64,000 nucleotides of DNA from Limnanthes douglasii subsp. nivea (GCA_036936605.1 JAUPFV010000003.1:145422997-145486996); one strand, 5' to 3'; counted from the first letter of the stretch, positions 1-9,186 are shown. A program made the numbers and translations. The notes: generated by a model from the letters alone, not told the origin.

Positions 1-1
1 G

Positions 2-2350
2 AGTGTGAAAGAAGTTCAGATCCTGACCGGGCGACTGGCCGCACTAAATCGGTTCATTTCCCGATCATCTGACAAATGCGCTCCGTTTTTTCAGGTCCTT
101 CGGCAGGTCAAAAATTTTGCTTGGACCGCTGAGTGCGACAAGGCGTTCTTAGGAATCAAGGAGTACCTATCGTCCCCGAACCGTCTCACCAAGCCTTCTC
201 CGGGCGAAATCCTTTACCTCTACATTGCAGTCACGGATTACGCGGTTAGCGCGGCTTTAATCAGCGAATCAGGGCCGGCTCCGACAGCAGTGTACTACGT
301 AAGCAAGAGCTTGCTGGACGCCGAAACTCGGTACTTGAAACTGGAAAAGATGGCGCTGGCTCTGGTAACGGCGGCGCGGAAGATGCGCCCATATTTCCAA
401 GCACACCCCATTGTCGTCCGCACATCTTTTCCGTTGAAATACATTTTTCAACGACCGGACATGTCCGGGAGGGTATCTAAGTGGTCGGTAGAGTTGGGGG
501 ATTTCGACATTGGATTTGAATCCCGAACGGTGATCAAAGGCCAGGCCTTGGCCGATTTTTTAGTCGAATTTCACTCCGAACGTCCCGAACAGGAATCGCC
601 TTTGCAAGAGGCAGCGGGAGGCGAATGGACCGTCCGCACTGATGGGGGGGCAAACATTAATGGTTGTGGGGCGGGAGTTCAAATTATAACCCCCTCGGGT
701 TTGAGCATGCTCCAGGCCATCCGTTTTGGTTTTCAAACATCGAACAACGAAGCCGAGTATGAAGCAGCTTTGGCAGGATTGCGACTGGCGCAGGTGTGCG
801 GGGCGAGACAAGTACGCCTTATAAGCGACTCCCAACTTTTGATAAACCAAGCCTCGGGGAGTGCGGAGGCTCGGAAAGAGCACCTGATACAGTACTTAGC
901 GGCGCTAAGGATCCTGGCCGCTTCTTTTGACAAAATCACGTACGAGCATGTCCCCCGAAGTGAAAACACGACAGCGGACTCTTTAGCGACGATTTCCTGC
1001 TCTACCAGTTATCCGTGGGTAATAGAGCAAGAAAGCCCGTCCATTGTTAAGAGGCGTGAGTTGGATAACCGACCTGAAATCGCGTGCCAGGTCTCCTCGG
1101 TTGCAAATTCAGACTGGCGGCGGGGTATTATCGTTTTCTTGGCCGAGGGTCGGCTCCCCGACGATGCCGCCTCGGCACGAAAATTGCGCAACAAGGCACG
1201 AGGATACATCCTTTTAGGGGATGTGCTGTACAAAAAATCCTTTAGCCGGCCTCTACTCCGATGTTTAGGTTTTAATGAATCCCAAATAATTTTGTCTGAA
1301 CTGCATGATGGGGAGGGCGCGGCGCACTGCGGATACAAGGCTCTCATTAGAAGAATTTTTCTCGCCGGATTCTATTGGCTGACCGTAACGGCTGACGCCC
1401 GACTCATAGTGAAAACTTGTGATACGTGTCAAAGGTTTGGGAACGCGATCCACATGCCCGCGTCTCCCTTAGAATCAATATCCGAAGGACTACCCTTTGA
1501 CCGATGGGGAATTGACCTCGTCGGCCCGTTACCAATGGCGTCGGGAGGAAGGCAAACGATTGTCGTCGCGGTAGATTACTTCTCAAAATGGGTCGAAGCT
1601 GAGCCCCTGTCCGCCACAAAGACCAAGGATATAGTCAAGTTCATCTGGGCGAACATCTGTTGTAGATTCGGAGTGCCCCAACGCCTAACCATGGACAACG
1701 GGCCGCAATTTGACAGTGCGGAAATGAAGGCATTCTGCACCACCCATAACATTCGACAATGCTTCTCGGCACCGTTTCATCCACAAGCAAATGGCCAGGT
1801 TGAAGTAACAAACCGAACCATTCTGGATGGTCTCCGGAAGAATCTTGAGGGAAAGGCCGGAAAATGGCCCGACTACTTGCAAGAAGTGCTGTGGGCTTAC
1901 CGCACCACACCCCGCACGGCTACCCAAGAGTCACCTTATGCTCTAGTGTATGGCATGGACGCGGTCACCCCCGCGGAATCCATTTTCCCTTCTTTCAGGG
2001 TCGGAACTTATCAGGCGGAGACGAATGACGACAACCGACGGCTAGAGCTCGACCTCATTGACGAGAAGCGCCACCGCGCCCATTTAAACTCTTTACACTA
2101 CCAGACTTTAATGAGAAGCCGGTATGCCACCAAGGTCCGTCGTCGGGAGTTTAAGGTCGGTGATAAGGTTCTGCGACGGGTGTTTCTACACACAAAGGAC
2201 AAGAGCCTCGGGAAACTCGCACCAAACTGGGAGGGACCCTATGAAATAGTCGAAAAAATCAGGAGCGGGACGTACCGCCTACAGAACCGGCTCGGACAAC
2301 TCCTAAGGCTACCGTGGAATATCGAGCATTTGAAATTATATCTAGAATAG
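2..2350 (+). CDS. Pol polyprotein (C-terminal part): RNase H, aRNH, integrase of Tat gypsy element
   Basis: Open from the window edge to a TAG at 2348, so the real start is upstream. In order: the RT thumb/connection region (LTGRLAALNRFISR), a retroviral-type RNase H (about 190-560), a second archaeal-type RNase H (about 620-1005), the HHCC zinc module (about 1300-1435, ending CDTCQRFG), and the integrase core. The aRNH acidic residues are present: Asp 641, Glu 749, Asp 827 and Asp 977 (codon starts). The integrase D,D35,E triad is complete at codons 1514, 1694 and 1802 (GIDLVGP, MDNGPQF, GQVEVTNR). The C-terminal domain ends near WNIEHLKLYLE. It would degrade RNA in RNA/DNA hybrids and insert the cDNA. 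No frameshift or stop is seen, so the product may be functional. Confidence 0.95.
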   Translation, partial: SVKEVQILTGRLAALNRFISRSSDKCAPFFQVLRQVKNFAWTAECDKAFLGIKEYLSSPNRLTKPSPGEILYLYIAVTDYAVSAALISESGPAPTAVYYVSKSLLDAETRYLKLEKMALALVTAARKMRPYFQAHPIVVRTSFPLKYIFQRPDMSGRVSKWSVELGDFDIGFESRTVIKGQALADFLVEFHSERPEQESPLQEAAGGEWTVRTDGGANINGCGAGVQIITPSGLSMLQAIRFGFQTSNNEAEYEAALAGLRLAQVCGARQVRLISDSQLLINQASGSAEARKEHLIQYLAALRILAASFDKITYEHVPRSENTTADSLATISCSTSYPWVIEQESPSIVKRRELDNRPEIACQVSSVANSDWRRGIIVFLAEGRLPDDAASARKLRNKARGYILLGDVLYKKSFSRPLLRCLGFNESQIILSELHDGEGAAHCGYKALIRRIFLAGFYWLTVTADARLIVKTCDTCQRFGNAIHMPASPLESISEGLPFDRWGIDLVGPLPMASGGRQTIVVAVDYFSKWVEAEPLSATKTKDIVKFIWANICCRFGVPQRLTMDNGPQFDSAEMKAFCTTHNIRQCFSAPFHPQANGQVEVTNRTILDGLRKNLEGKAGKWPDYLQEVLWAYRTTPRTATQESPYALVYGMDAVTPAESIFPSFRVGTYQAETNDDNRRLELDLIDEKRHRAHLNSLHYQTLMRSRYATKVRRREFKVGDKVLRRVFLHTKDKSLGKLAPNWEGPYEIVEKIRSGTYRLQNRLGQLLRLPWNIEHLKLYLE

Positions 2351-2580
2351 TTTGTAATTTATGGTGTATTTTGCATTATTTTTTGTTTTTAGTCAAGTTT
2401 GTAATGATCGGGGGTGCACTCATTCCTACCTTGGTGGCGCGAGGAGGTTTTAATGAGGCATCGGTCAAAACCCGACCTGCAGTGCTGATAATCAAAAATT
2501 TCTTTGCCTTTTAAAAATCAACTCATTATGGTTTTGGACAGCTGACGAGCTGGACATCGTCATTTCTATTGAAGTAAATC
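2351..2580. other. Non-coding spacer after pol
   Basis: T-rich sequence between the pol stop and the tandem array, in the 3' untranslated part of the retrotransposon. No ORF or motif is recognised. Confidence 0.6.
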
Positions 2581-3090
2581 GATCTCCAGAACCTTAAAAG
2601 GGTTTTTCGGTTTTTACCGATCTACATTTTGATTTTTCCGACCTTTTGGGAAAATTTTCGATAATATATCGATCTCCAGAACCTTAAAAGGGTTTTTCGG
2701 TTTTTACCGATCTACATTTTGATTTTTCCGACCTTTTGGGAAAATTTTCGATAATAAATCGATCTCCAGAACCTTAAAAGGGTTTTTCGGTTTTTACCGA
2801 TCTACATTTTGATTTTTCCGACCTCTTGGGAAAATTTTCGATAATATATCGATCTCCAGAACCTTAAAAGGGTTTTTCGGGTTTTACCGATCTACATTTT
2901 GATTTTTCCGACCTTTTGGGAAAATTTTCGATAATAAATCGATCTCCAGAACCTTAAAAGGGTTTTTCGGTTTTTACCGATCTACATTTTGATTTTTCCG
3001 ACCTCTTGGGAAAATTTTCGATAATAAATCGATCTCCAGAACCTTAAAGGGGTTTCTCGGTTTTACCGATCTAAATTTTGGTTTTTCCAA
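2581..3090 (+). repeat. 90-bp tandem repeat array (about 5.6 copies)
   Basis: The word GATCTCCAGAACCTTAAA recurs at 2581, 2671, 2761, 2851, 2941 and 3031, exactly 90 bp apart, and the units are nearly identical. Single-base variants (ACCTTTTGGG versus ACCTCTTGGG; unit end ATATATC versus ATAAATC) partly alternate, hinting at a 180-bp higher-order unit. The last copy is truncated and more diverged. The hypervariable 3' region of Tat/Ogre elements is known to hold such tandem repeats and to seed satellite DNA. Confidence 0.95.
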
Positions 3091-3277
3091 CGAAAAATTA
3101 CGATGTGCGAAACGGTTCACCAAGCAAATTAAAGATAATATAGTCACAGGGGGCCCCGTGACCCCCAAAGTAATAAAAGCAAGCAAGAGTTCAAGTAGTG
3201 CAACACAAAATACAGGGGGATATATGGCCCCCGCAGATTAACAGAAATTTAAAAAAAAGAAGAAGGGGGAAGCACTG
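3091..3277. other. Spacer between tandem array and antisense ORF
   Basis: Short non-coding stretch that includes the 3' flank of the antisense ORF. No feature is seen. Confidence 0.5.
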
Positions 3278-4219
3278 TCACTGGTCCTCATCCTCATCCG
3301 CATCATCATTATTCTCTTCATCGTCAGCATCGTCGGACTCCTCCACTTCAATTCCCTCGGGACGATCTTTTACCGGTACGTCAAGCCATAGCGATCCAAG
3401 GCAAAGGTCCGGGTACCGATTATGGAGTGATAGAACGTATGCGGCCTTGGCATCTGCGGTTTCCTTGTCCGACCATAGTCTACATCGATTGAGGTAGGCA
3501 ACGTTCGAGGACTTTAACTTTTGAACCTCCAAGGCCAGAGCTGAGGCGCGGTCTTCCGCGGCTTTCCTCGCCGTCTCCGAAGCACTCATTGCGTCCTCCG
3601 CGATTTTCTGCGCCGACTCCATCGCCTGCTTGGCTGTTTCCGCGGCCGTCTTCGCTTCGGTAGCCAGTCTTTCAGCCTCAGCAATCCGACCTTCCGCCAC
3701 CACCAGGGCCTCTTCGGCAGTCTTCGCCTGCGCGGTGAGACTGGAAATCTTTGCCTCCGCTACGGATAACTTCTTGCCAAGCCCCCTAGCCCGACGCTCT
3801 TTCAAGGCTGCCGGTACCAGCAAGCTGTACAGCGACAGTGCCAGTCCATCCGTGCTCCAAAACGGAAAAGGATGCGGGCTGCCCATCGTCGTCAGCACCG
3901 GGAATTTGGGGCCGCTCGACGACGAAGCGTCAGGGTCTGCAGCCTCGGGGGGCTCAGTGTCGTCCGGGATGGAAACAACGTCGACCGTAGCCTGATCCCC
4001 GCCCTCAACTTGATCCAAGAGGACAAGCCTTGGAGCAACCACCTCTGCGCTGACTGCCACCCGATCCTCTTCCACAGCCTTGGACTTCTTTAGCTTGGAC
4101 CCCCCTGACTCGGCACGGGTCTTCCTCTTCTGCACCACCGTCGGATTTTGGCTCGCCTCTGGTCGTTCCGCATCCGGCGCCGCCGTCCTGGTCGGGTCAC
4201 CCTCCGCCTCGGTTCCAGC
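3278..4219 (-). CDS. Antisense ORF of the Tat element, C-terminal coiled-coil part, after an in-frame TAG
   Basis: In the same reading frame as the preceding part and separated from it only by TAG 4222-4220, so the two were probably one protein. Contents: a basic patch (VQKRKTRAESG), an acidic linker, then a long Ala/Glu/Lys-rich coiled coil (about 3800-3480; heptad-like EAKTAAETAKQAMESA), and a very acidic tail (DDADDEENNDDADEDEDQ). Coiled-coil C-termini are usual for this antisense family. Whether the TAG is a mutation in this copy, a read-through codon or an assembly error cannot be told from one copy. Confidence 0.75.
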   Translation of the reverse strand, partial: AGTEAEGDPTRTAAPDAERPEASQNPTVVQKRKTRAESGGSKLKKSKAVEEDRVAVSAEVVAPRLVLLDQVEGGDQATVDVVSIPDDTEPPEAADPDASSSSGPKFPVLTTMGSPHPFPFWSTDGLALSLYSLLVPAALKERRARGLGKKLSVAEAKISSLTAQAKTAEEALVVAEGRIAEAERLATEAKTAAETAKQAMESAQKIAEDAMSASETARKAAEDRASALALEVQKLKSSNVAYLNRCRLWSDKETADAKAAYVLSLHNRYPDLCLGSLWLDVPVKDRPEGIEVEESDDADDEENNDDADEDEDQ

Positions 4220-5980
4220 CTACGGTCCCCCCCCCCCTTCGTCATCTGACTTTGGGCGTTTGCTGGGCGCCTTATTGCGCTTGGGAAGGTACAGTATGTA
4301 CCCGGGACGACCGGTGCGGGCTATCACTTCGTCTAAACTTGGAGGTGTCCGCAGCTGTTCGATAGAAAGAGCCTCGGATGAGCACCGCCACAGGTTGCTC
4401 ATGAACAAGTTCTTATCCATGAAAGTGCGATGCATGCCCCGACCCCAATTCCTGCGGGCGTAGTTTCTCAACACCTCGAAAGTGCTCTCCGCGGCCTTCG
4501 AATGGTCCTTCTTCACCCCCTGCAGCCAGTCTTTTGACACTACACCACAGGATCGGCACGTCAAGGTATATTCAAAAAAAAAAAAAAAACAAAAAAAAAA
4601 AGTGGTACCATCGAGGACCCAGGTCCGCAGCAGTTGCCTCGGGTTTTCCTTGGTATATGGAAGCCCGTTCTCCCAACACCCGCTCAGGAACACGAACCGG
4701 TGTTTCCACCCCTTGTCGCCTTCCAAGAAATCGTTGACAATCTTCCACTTATTGCCAAGAGAGGAATAGAAGAATGGGGACTTCGGGGATTTGGACAGAC
4801 CCGACATGGCGATGTACTCCTCCATCGGCATAGCTCGACCGGAGAGGCGGGAAGCCATGATGCAGGACATCAGGGTGTACCACGCATTGGGCGTCAGCTG
4901 CGACGGGCAGATTTGAAGGGTGCGGAAATAGAGTGCAATCTCGGGGTCCAAGGGAAAGCGCAGACCCCAGTTGAATAATTCAGTGAACACCACGATCTCT
5001 CTGGGTCTGACGTGAACGGGTGTCTCCCCCGGGGTCGGGAATCGGACGGTGACACAGTCAGGGATTCCCCAGCGGGTCAGCATTTCTCTATGGTCGGACT
5101 CGGGGAAGTAAAGGTACTTCCCTTCGAAGAGAGAAACCACATCCCGGGACAGAAGCCAGCTGAAGTACTTGGTGGTGATGACAGCTGCGACCTCATCGGG
5201 CAAAGGGTCGTCTTGGGGATTGGCCGCAGGGCCAGTAGCAGCGATACAGACCCCCGCGGGAGCAACATCAAGCTCCGACTCCCCATCCTCTTGGATCGGA
5301 GTTTGACTAGAGCTGCGGGCGGCAGCAGCGTCTGTCTCAGACGGACGGACCCGAGAGGAAGAAGCATCAGCAGCAGCGTCTGTCTCAGATGTCCGGACCC
5401 GGGAAGAAGAAGCACCGGCAGCATCTCGAGCCATGGCCTTATGAGCCTCCTCCACCTGCTCAGGTGTTAGCCGCATTTTGGGCAGACCTAAAAAAGTGAC
5501 CGCAGTGTTAATACCGGTCTGAATCCCTCTAATCGAGGGCGTAAGTTGAACCATTTCGGGACTATTACCTCCTTCCGAGTACTTGGGTAATTCGTCTTCT
5601 CCCATAGTCAAAAAGGTGGATTTACGGGCACGTCGGGGTACAAGCAAGTTTGTGGAAAATTGGGTCGGATTTCCCGGACAGACTACCGGGGAACGAGAAG
5701 AACTGTCGCTAGAGGAAAGGACGATGGGCTCTGGTGATAGACTAACTTCGGGAGTTGAAGAAGCGTGAAGATCGGAAACAAGGAAAACTTCTGCGGGAAC
5801 CGGGGTGGCGAGAACAGGGTCGTGAGGAAGCGGAGCGGGAACGAAAGGCTTAGAGTTAGACCCCCAAATCAGACCAGCTCGTCGGTATTCTTCTGCTCTA
5901 TCCCCGATGCTAGACCACTCTTCAAAGCTCCACTCAGGTTTCTTCTTAGTAGGTTTTTTCTGTGAACGTCCGGGTCTCAT
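4220..5980 (-). CDS. Antisense ORF of the Tat element, N-terminal part (plant 'putative gypsy-type transposon' family)
   Basis: Lies opposite to pol, between pol and the 3' LTR, where Tat elements carry an extra antisense ORF. I take the start as the ATG at 5980 (MRPGRSQKKPTKK), because a TATA box lies about 117 bp upstream; the frame is also open further upstream to 6133. The basic N-terminus is followed by a Ser/Pro-rich low-complexity region, then a conserved globular region (about 5180-4640; RWGIPDCV, FTELFNWGLRFPLDPEI). This matches the Transposase_28-type domain described as a putative gypsy-type transposon protein; its biochemical role is unknown. It ends at TAG 4222-4220 just after an 11-G run, and the same frame stays open beyond. 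A 69-nt stretch containing a T-rich tract may be an intron. Confidence 0.8.
   Translation of the reverse strand: MRPGRSQKKPTKKKPEWSFEEWSSIGDRAEEYRRAGLIWGSNSKPFVPAPLPHDPVLATPVPAEVFLVSDLHASSTPEVSLSPEPIVLSSSDSSSRSPVVCPGNPTQFSTNLLVPRRARKSTFLTMGEDELPKYSEGGNSPEMVQLTPSIRGIQTGINTAVTFLGLPKMRLTPEQVEEAHKAMARDAAGASSSRVRTSETDAAADASSSRVRPSETDAAAARSSSQTPIQEDGESELDVAPAGVCIAATGPAANPQDDPLPDEVAAVITTKYFSWLLSRDVVSLFEGKYLYFPESDHREMLTRWGIPDCVTVRFPTPGETPVHVRPREIVVFTELFNWGLRFPLDPEIALYFRTLQICPSQLTPNAWYTLMSCIMASRLSGRAMPMEEYIAMSGLSKSPKSPFFYSSLGNKWKIVNDFLEGDKGWKHRFVFLSGCWENGLPYTKENPRQLLRTWVLDGTTFFFCFFFFFEYTLTCRSCGVVSKDWLQGVKKDHSKAAESTFEVLRNYARRNWGRGMHRTFMDKNLFMSNLWRCSSEALSIEQLRTPPSLDEVIARTGRPGYILYLPKRNKAPSKRPKSDDEGGGGP
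4540..4608 (-). other. Candidate 69-nt intron in the antisense ORF
   Basis: On the minus strand a GT (4608-4607) and an AG (4541-4540) bracket 69 nt that contain a long T-rich tract. The length is a multiple of three, so removal keeps the frame. If translated, the tract gives an implausible poly-Phe run (FFFCFFFFFF) in the middle of a conserved domain. It could instead be a poly-T expansion. Confidence 0.4.
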
Positions 5981-6096
5981 ACAACAGGCGCAAAGAACAA
6001 AGAAGGGTCGGACGAACTCTCTTTCTCTCTCTAGAAACGATCGAACAGCGTTTTCTCTCTCTAAAAAGCCTCTGAGAGACACTAAGGGCTTTGGTG

Positions 6097-6104
6097 TATT
6101 TATA
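6097..6104 (-). promoter_or_regulatory. TATA box for the antisense ORF
   Basis: Minus-strand TATAAATA, followed by a CT/GA-rich leader and the ATG at 5980. The spacing (about 117 bp to ATG, room for a leader of about 85 nt) suits a plant RNA polymerase II promoter. A second Tat relic at 36.3 kb has the same arrangement. Confidence 0.6.
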
Positions 6105-6490
6105 GGGAGGTTTGAAAGATCGGGGGATACCAATCGACGGAAACACAGCGGGAAGATGAAGAGTCTGCCTAGGAGCTTAGCCTGACAAGTGAATGGCCTA
6201 TTAGCTCATGACACGTGTCGACCTGGCTCTGACGAGACCTGATGTAAGCAACTCGCCACAAGCACAGCATAGAAGTGGGCCATCGCTACCAGGGTCAGTA
6301 AGAAGGCCAGGCCCATCAAGAAAGGCTTAGGATTAAAAGCCCACAGAACGAGAAGGCGAAGCGCGGGAAGGTGTCCGAAGAAGTAACCCCGAGCATCGGG
6401 AAGTCTAAACCGACAGGATCTGAATTCTGAGATAGGGTTGGATGATCGGCTATTGCTGTTTCACGAGTCTTCGCTCCCAAAAGCTCCCGA
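6105..6490. other. Non-coding region between antisense promoter and polypurine tract
   Basis: GC-richer than the surrounding host DNA. No ORF is supported. It probably holds upstream elements of the antisense promoter. Confidence 0.5.
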
Positions 6491-6505
6491 AGACTGGGGG
6501 GCTAC
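6491..6505 (+). other. Polypurine tract of the Tat element
   Basis: AGACTGGGGGGCTAC lies directly before the LTR start. Such a tract primes plus-strand DNA synthesis. The same G-run plus CTAC precedes the TGATGAG of the relic at 36745. Confidence 0.8.
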
Positions 6506-6835
6506 TGATGAGGGAGAAATTCGTCGATCCAAGCGATAGGGGTAGAAACGCGATAAATAGTAGTTGATGTAATCATTAGAATAGTGGAAGTTCTGTAGGG
6601 ACCAATATGTGAAGGTAAAATAGTAGAGGGGGCCTCATCGATATGTGATGAATGGCCCACTAAGAGCTTAAATGGGTCCTCCTTATTTTAGTATAAAAGG
6701 GGTGACCCACTTGCCTAAAAAGGGTATTGAATATTACTTTGGAAAAATCTAGCTCTCTCTCTCTACACTTTCTCTCTCTAGTCACATCAGGTTCAAGATC
6801 CCAAATATATTCTTTTGACAATTATTCACTCATCA
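6506..6835 (+). repeat. 3' LTR (330 bp) of the Tat element
   Basis: Starts TGATGAG and ends CTCATCA, a perfect 7-bp terminal inverted repeat, and lies directly after the polypurine tract. It contains a TATA box (TATAAAAGG at 6692-6700) followed by a CT-rich leader. The right end abuts coding sequence of another element, which confirms the boundary. The expected 5-bp target duplication would be GAATC (6836-6840); its other copy lies outside the window. Confidence 0.92.
6692..6700 (+). promoter_or_regulatory. TATA box in the 3' LTR
   Basis: TATAAAAGG in the LTR, about 190 bp after its start. It would drive genomic RNA synthesis from the matching 5' LTR, and read-out into flanking DNA from this one. 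Confidence 0.65.
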
Positions 6836-7309
6836 GAATCGGATAGCTTGTTTACTTTGCTCTCCTGCTTGTGTTTGTAAACGAATGTCGGCTCCACCAT
6901 CTGAGCTAGAAGATGCTTCGTCGACTTCTAGGGTACAAGAGCTCCCATCCATAGGGGAATCAGGGTTGTCTCTAGGCGGTCGCAGAGTGGAAAATTCGGT
7001 TATGAAGTCGGCTACGGCTTGGTCCTTGATTGCTCGACACAGTTCGAACCGGATATTATACTCCCCGAGTTCGATAGACCATTTAGTCAGACGCCCCGAA
7101 GTGTTAGAGTTGTGCAGTATGGTACATAGCGGGGAGGATGTGTGGACTGTGATGGTGTGACTTTGGAAATATGGCCGCATCTTGCGCGCTGCTACCGCCA
7201 AACCCAAAGTGGGTTTTTCCAGATCTCTGTAGCGCGTTTTGGCATCGAGTAATAATTTTTTAGTGCAGTAAATCGGGAGTTGACTCTTGCTGAATTCCGT
7301 AACCAACAC
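6836..7309 (-). pseudogene. RNase H and start of aRNH, degenerate Tat pol
   Basis: The minus-strand frame matches the RNase H of the younger element (LLDAKTRYRDLEK, AARKMRPYFQSH, GRLTKWSIELGEYNIRFE), then a Ser/Glu-rich linker, then the start of the second RNase H (DGGADIRLQTQAG...AIRF). The stop after AIRF is made by the inserted LTR, whose last bases CA supply the TGA on this strand. In the intact element the same position continues GFQTSNNEAEYE. Confidence 0.88.
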
Positions 7310-7745
7310 CGCGCTGACAGCATGGGCGGAGACGACCAGGTATATGTATAGGGGGTCGTGGGCTCTGGAGCAGTAAGGATTTCAAGAGAGGTAAGATATG
7401 CTTTCCAAGCGGTGACGGCTGTATTGCATTCACTATTCTAAGAGAATTTATTTGCGCCTCGTAGTACTCCAAAGAACGGATGGCATTGGACTTCCTTGAT
7501 GCTGGAGGAGGCGCCATTTGCAATAAAGCCTGTAATTGTGCGGGATCGGCCTCGATGCCTTTCTTACTGATCACAAAACCCAAAAATTTGCTTGTGCGGA
7601 CCCCAAAAGAGCATTGTAGTGGATTTAACTTGAGATTATACTTACGCAGGATGGTGAAAACATCTTGTAATTCTCGTAAGTGTCGGTCGATGTCGTTAGT
7701 TTTGACTATCATATCGTCGATGTAGGCTTTTAGGCCATGCCCTAA
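7260..7745 (-). pseudogene. Reverse transcriptase, palm and thumb, degenerate Tat pol
   Basis: Contains the catalytic YIDD (codons 7724-7713), followed by LRELQDVFTILRKYNLKLNP, CSFGV and KFLGFVISKKGIEADPAQ, all standard gypsy RT landmarks. It is frameshifted relative to the RNase H that overlaps its 3' end. Confidence 0.88.
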
Positions 7746-7797
7746 CTGATTTTTGAAAATTTTATTAACGAGGCACTAGTAGGTGGCCCCCACATTT

Positions 7798-8130
7798 TTA
7801 GTCCGAACGGCATAACGGTATAGAAATAAAGGCCTCGCTCGGTCTGGAAGGTTGTGTGCTCTTCGTCACGCGGGAGCATCTAGATTTGGTTGTATCTCGA
7901 ATATGCATCCATGAACAACATGTATTCATAACCGGATGCAGAATCCACCAGCGGATCAATTTGTGGCAAGGGGTAGGCGTCCTTGGGGCATGCTTTGTAT
8001 AAGTTGGTGAAGTCGAAAGACATGCGCCAATTGTCGCTCTTTTTTTTAGCATCATTGGATTTGCAATCCATGTAGGGTATCGAACTCGGCAAATCTGGTC
8101 GAGCCCAAGTAGTTTGGCGACCTCCAAATC
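7798..8130 (-). pseudogene. Reverse transcriptase, fingers region, degenerate Tat pol
   Basis: Two overlapping minus-strand frames carry RT pieces: WRMSFDFTNLYKACPKDAYPLPQIDPLVDSASGYEYMLFMDAYSRYNQI in one, with LDQICRVRYPTWIAN upstream in another. A frameshift separates them. The sequence continues into the palm domain at 7745. Confidence 0.8.
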
Positions 8131-8491
8131 GATGACAGCCTTCTTGTTGCTTGAGAAAGACCGGTGCTTCTATCGTACTGGTTTGGCTTGTTTGTCGATG
8201 TTTATCTCATGGCATATGATAGCCAGGTCAATGTTTGTGACGTCCTGCGCAGTCCATGTGAAAACGTCTAGGTTGTTACATAATAAAGCTATTAATAAAG
8301 TTTTGAAACATGTGTCTAAATTTGTGCCGAAGCATAGGACGCGACCATTGGCAAGTGCTTCGCTAATGATATCTTCAGGCTCGACCTCCTGTTCTTCACT
8401 ATCGCGGGGGTCATCTATGAGGTCGGGCGAGGGGGTGTTGGTGGGGTCATCGGCACCGCCCTCGTCGGTTAATGGCTATCTGATGGGTTTG
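8131..8491 (-). pseudogene. Degenerate protease-RT linker
   Basis: Between the protease remnant and the RT fingers. No long frame remains open. It belongs to the same decayed element by position. Confidence 0.5.
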
Positions 8492-8788
8492 CTAGGGTCC
8501 ACGATTACCGAGTAACATGTCTGTGCTGCTCGCTAACTCCCGTGGATGATCCCTATTGAATTGCCGGCCATGTATTTGATACATTAACGAAAACTCGCAT
8601 GTGGTAGCTTCCATTCTGTGTAACCATGGGCGACCTATGATTTCATGATATGGGCTTGGGTTCTCTGATATGAAGATCATATCGTCGTCGTGGGGCGTGG
8701 CGACACCTCTCATATCGTCGTCGTTAAAAATGAGATCGGCAACTGGATCGTGATAGTGACTATAAGACTGCCGTTCTACAGACAGCAC
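8492..8788 (-). pseudogene. Aspartic protease C-terminal part, degenerate Tat pol
   Basis: The minus-strand frame includes YHEIIGRPWLHRMEATTCEFS, the gypsy motif that follows the protease domain (typically NAILGRPWLH). The active-site triad is not visible in this fragment. Confidence 0.72.
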
Positions 8789-9186
8789 CTGCTCATTGTC
8801 TCTGGACCGCTTCCTTCTCAGATGGTCCGCCTAGTCTAAGGAGCCACCTCCGGCGATGGTGAGCATCCATTGTTGCTTTTCTGAACCGGCGGGCCGGTCC
8901 TCTTGGCGGCCAGGCAGCTCGTTGTGGTGAAGTTCATCTTATTTAGTGTGAGTGCTCTCTGTGTTGCAGCTCTGATATCCCAAGGTCTGTTGTCGTACGA
9001 ATTGGATTAATAGGTCGTTGTTGACCAACCGCTGGATTTGTTCCTGTAATTACCAGCAGTCGTTGGTTGTGTGACCGTGATCATTATGGTATGCACAAAA
9101 GTTCCGTGTTGAACGCTTGTATCATGGGGCAGATATGGATCGGGGAGCCTGATATCGAATCCTATCTATGGTGCGGTCGTAAATTG
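8789..9186 (-). pseudogene. Degenerate gag-protease linker
   Basis: Minus-strand gag/protease spacer, with no intact frame. It is kept in the element by its flanking domains. Confidence 0.45.

Larger units (their letters stand above)
1..6835 (+). mobile_element. Tat-lineage Ty3/gypsy LTR retrotransposon, 5' part outside window
   Basis: Order seen: pol (RNase H, second archaeal-type RNase H, integrase), a 90-bp tandem array, a long ORF on the opposite strand, a polypurine tract, and a 3' LTR. Dual RNase H plus an antisense ORF between pol and the 3' LTR is the known layout of the Tat (Ogre/Retand-like) lineage. The pol part is open throughout and the LTR has clean TGATGAG...CTCATCA ends, so the copy looks young. 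The 5' LTR, gag, protease and most of RT lie before position 1. The element is inserted in an older Tat element read on the other strand (see 6836-10723). Confidence 0.93.

Noticed and set aside
3198..4463. Plus-strand ORFs opposite the Tat antisense ORF
   Set aside because: Ser/Ala-rich shadows of the coiled-coil and acidic coding sequence on the minus strand, without domains.
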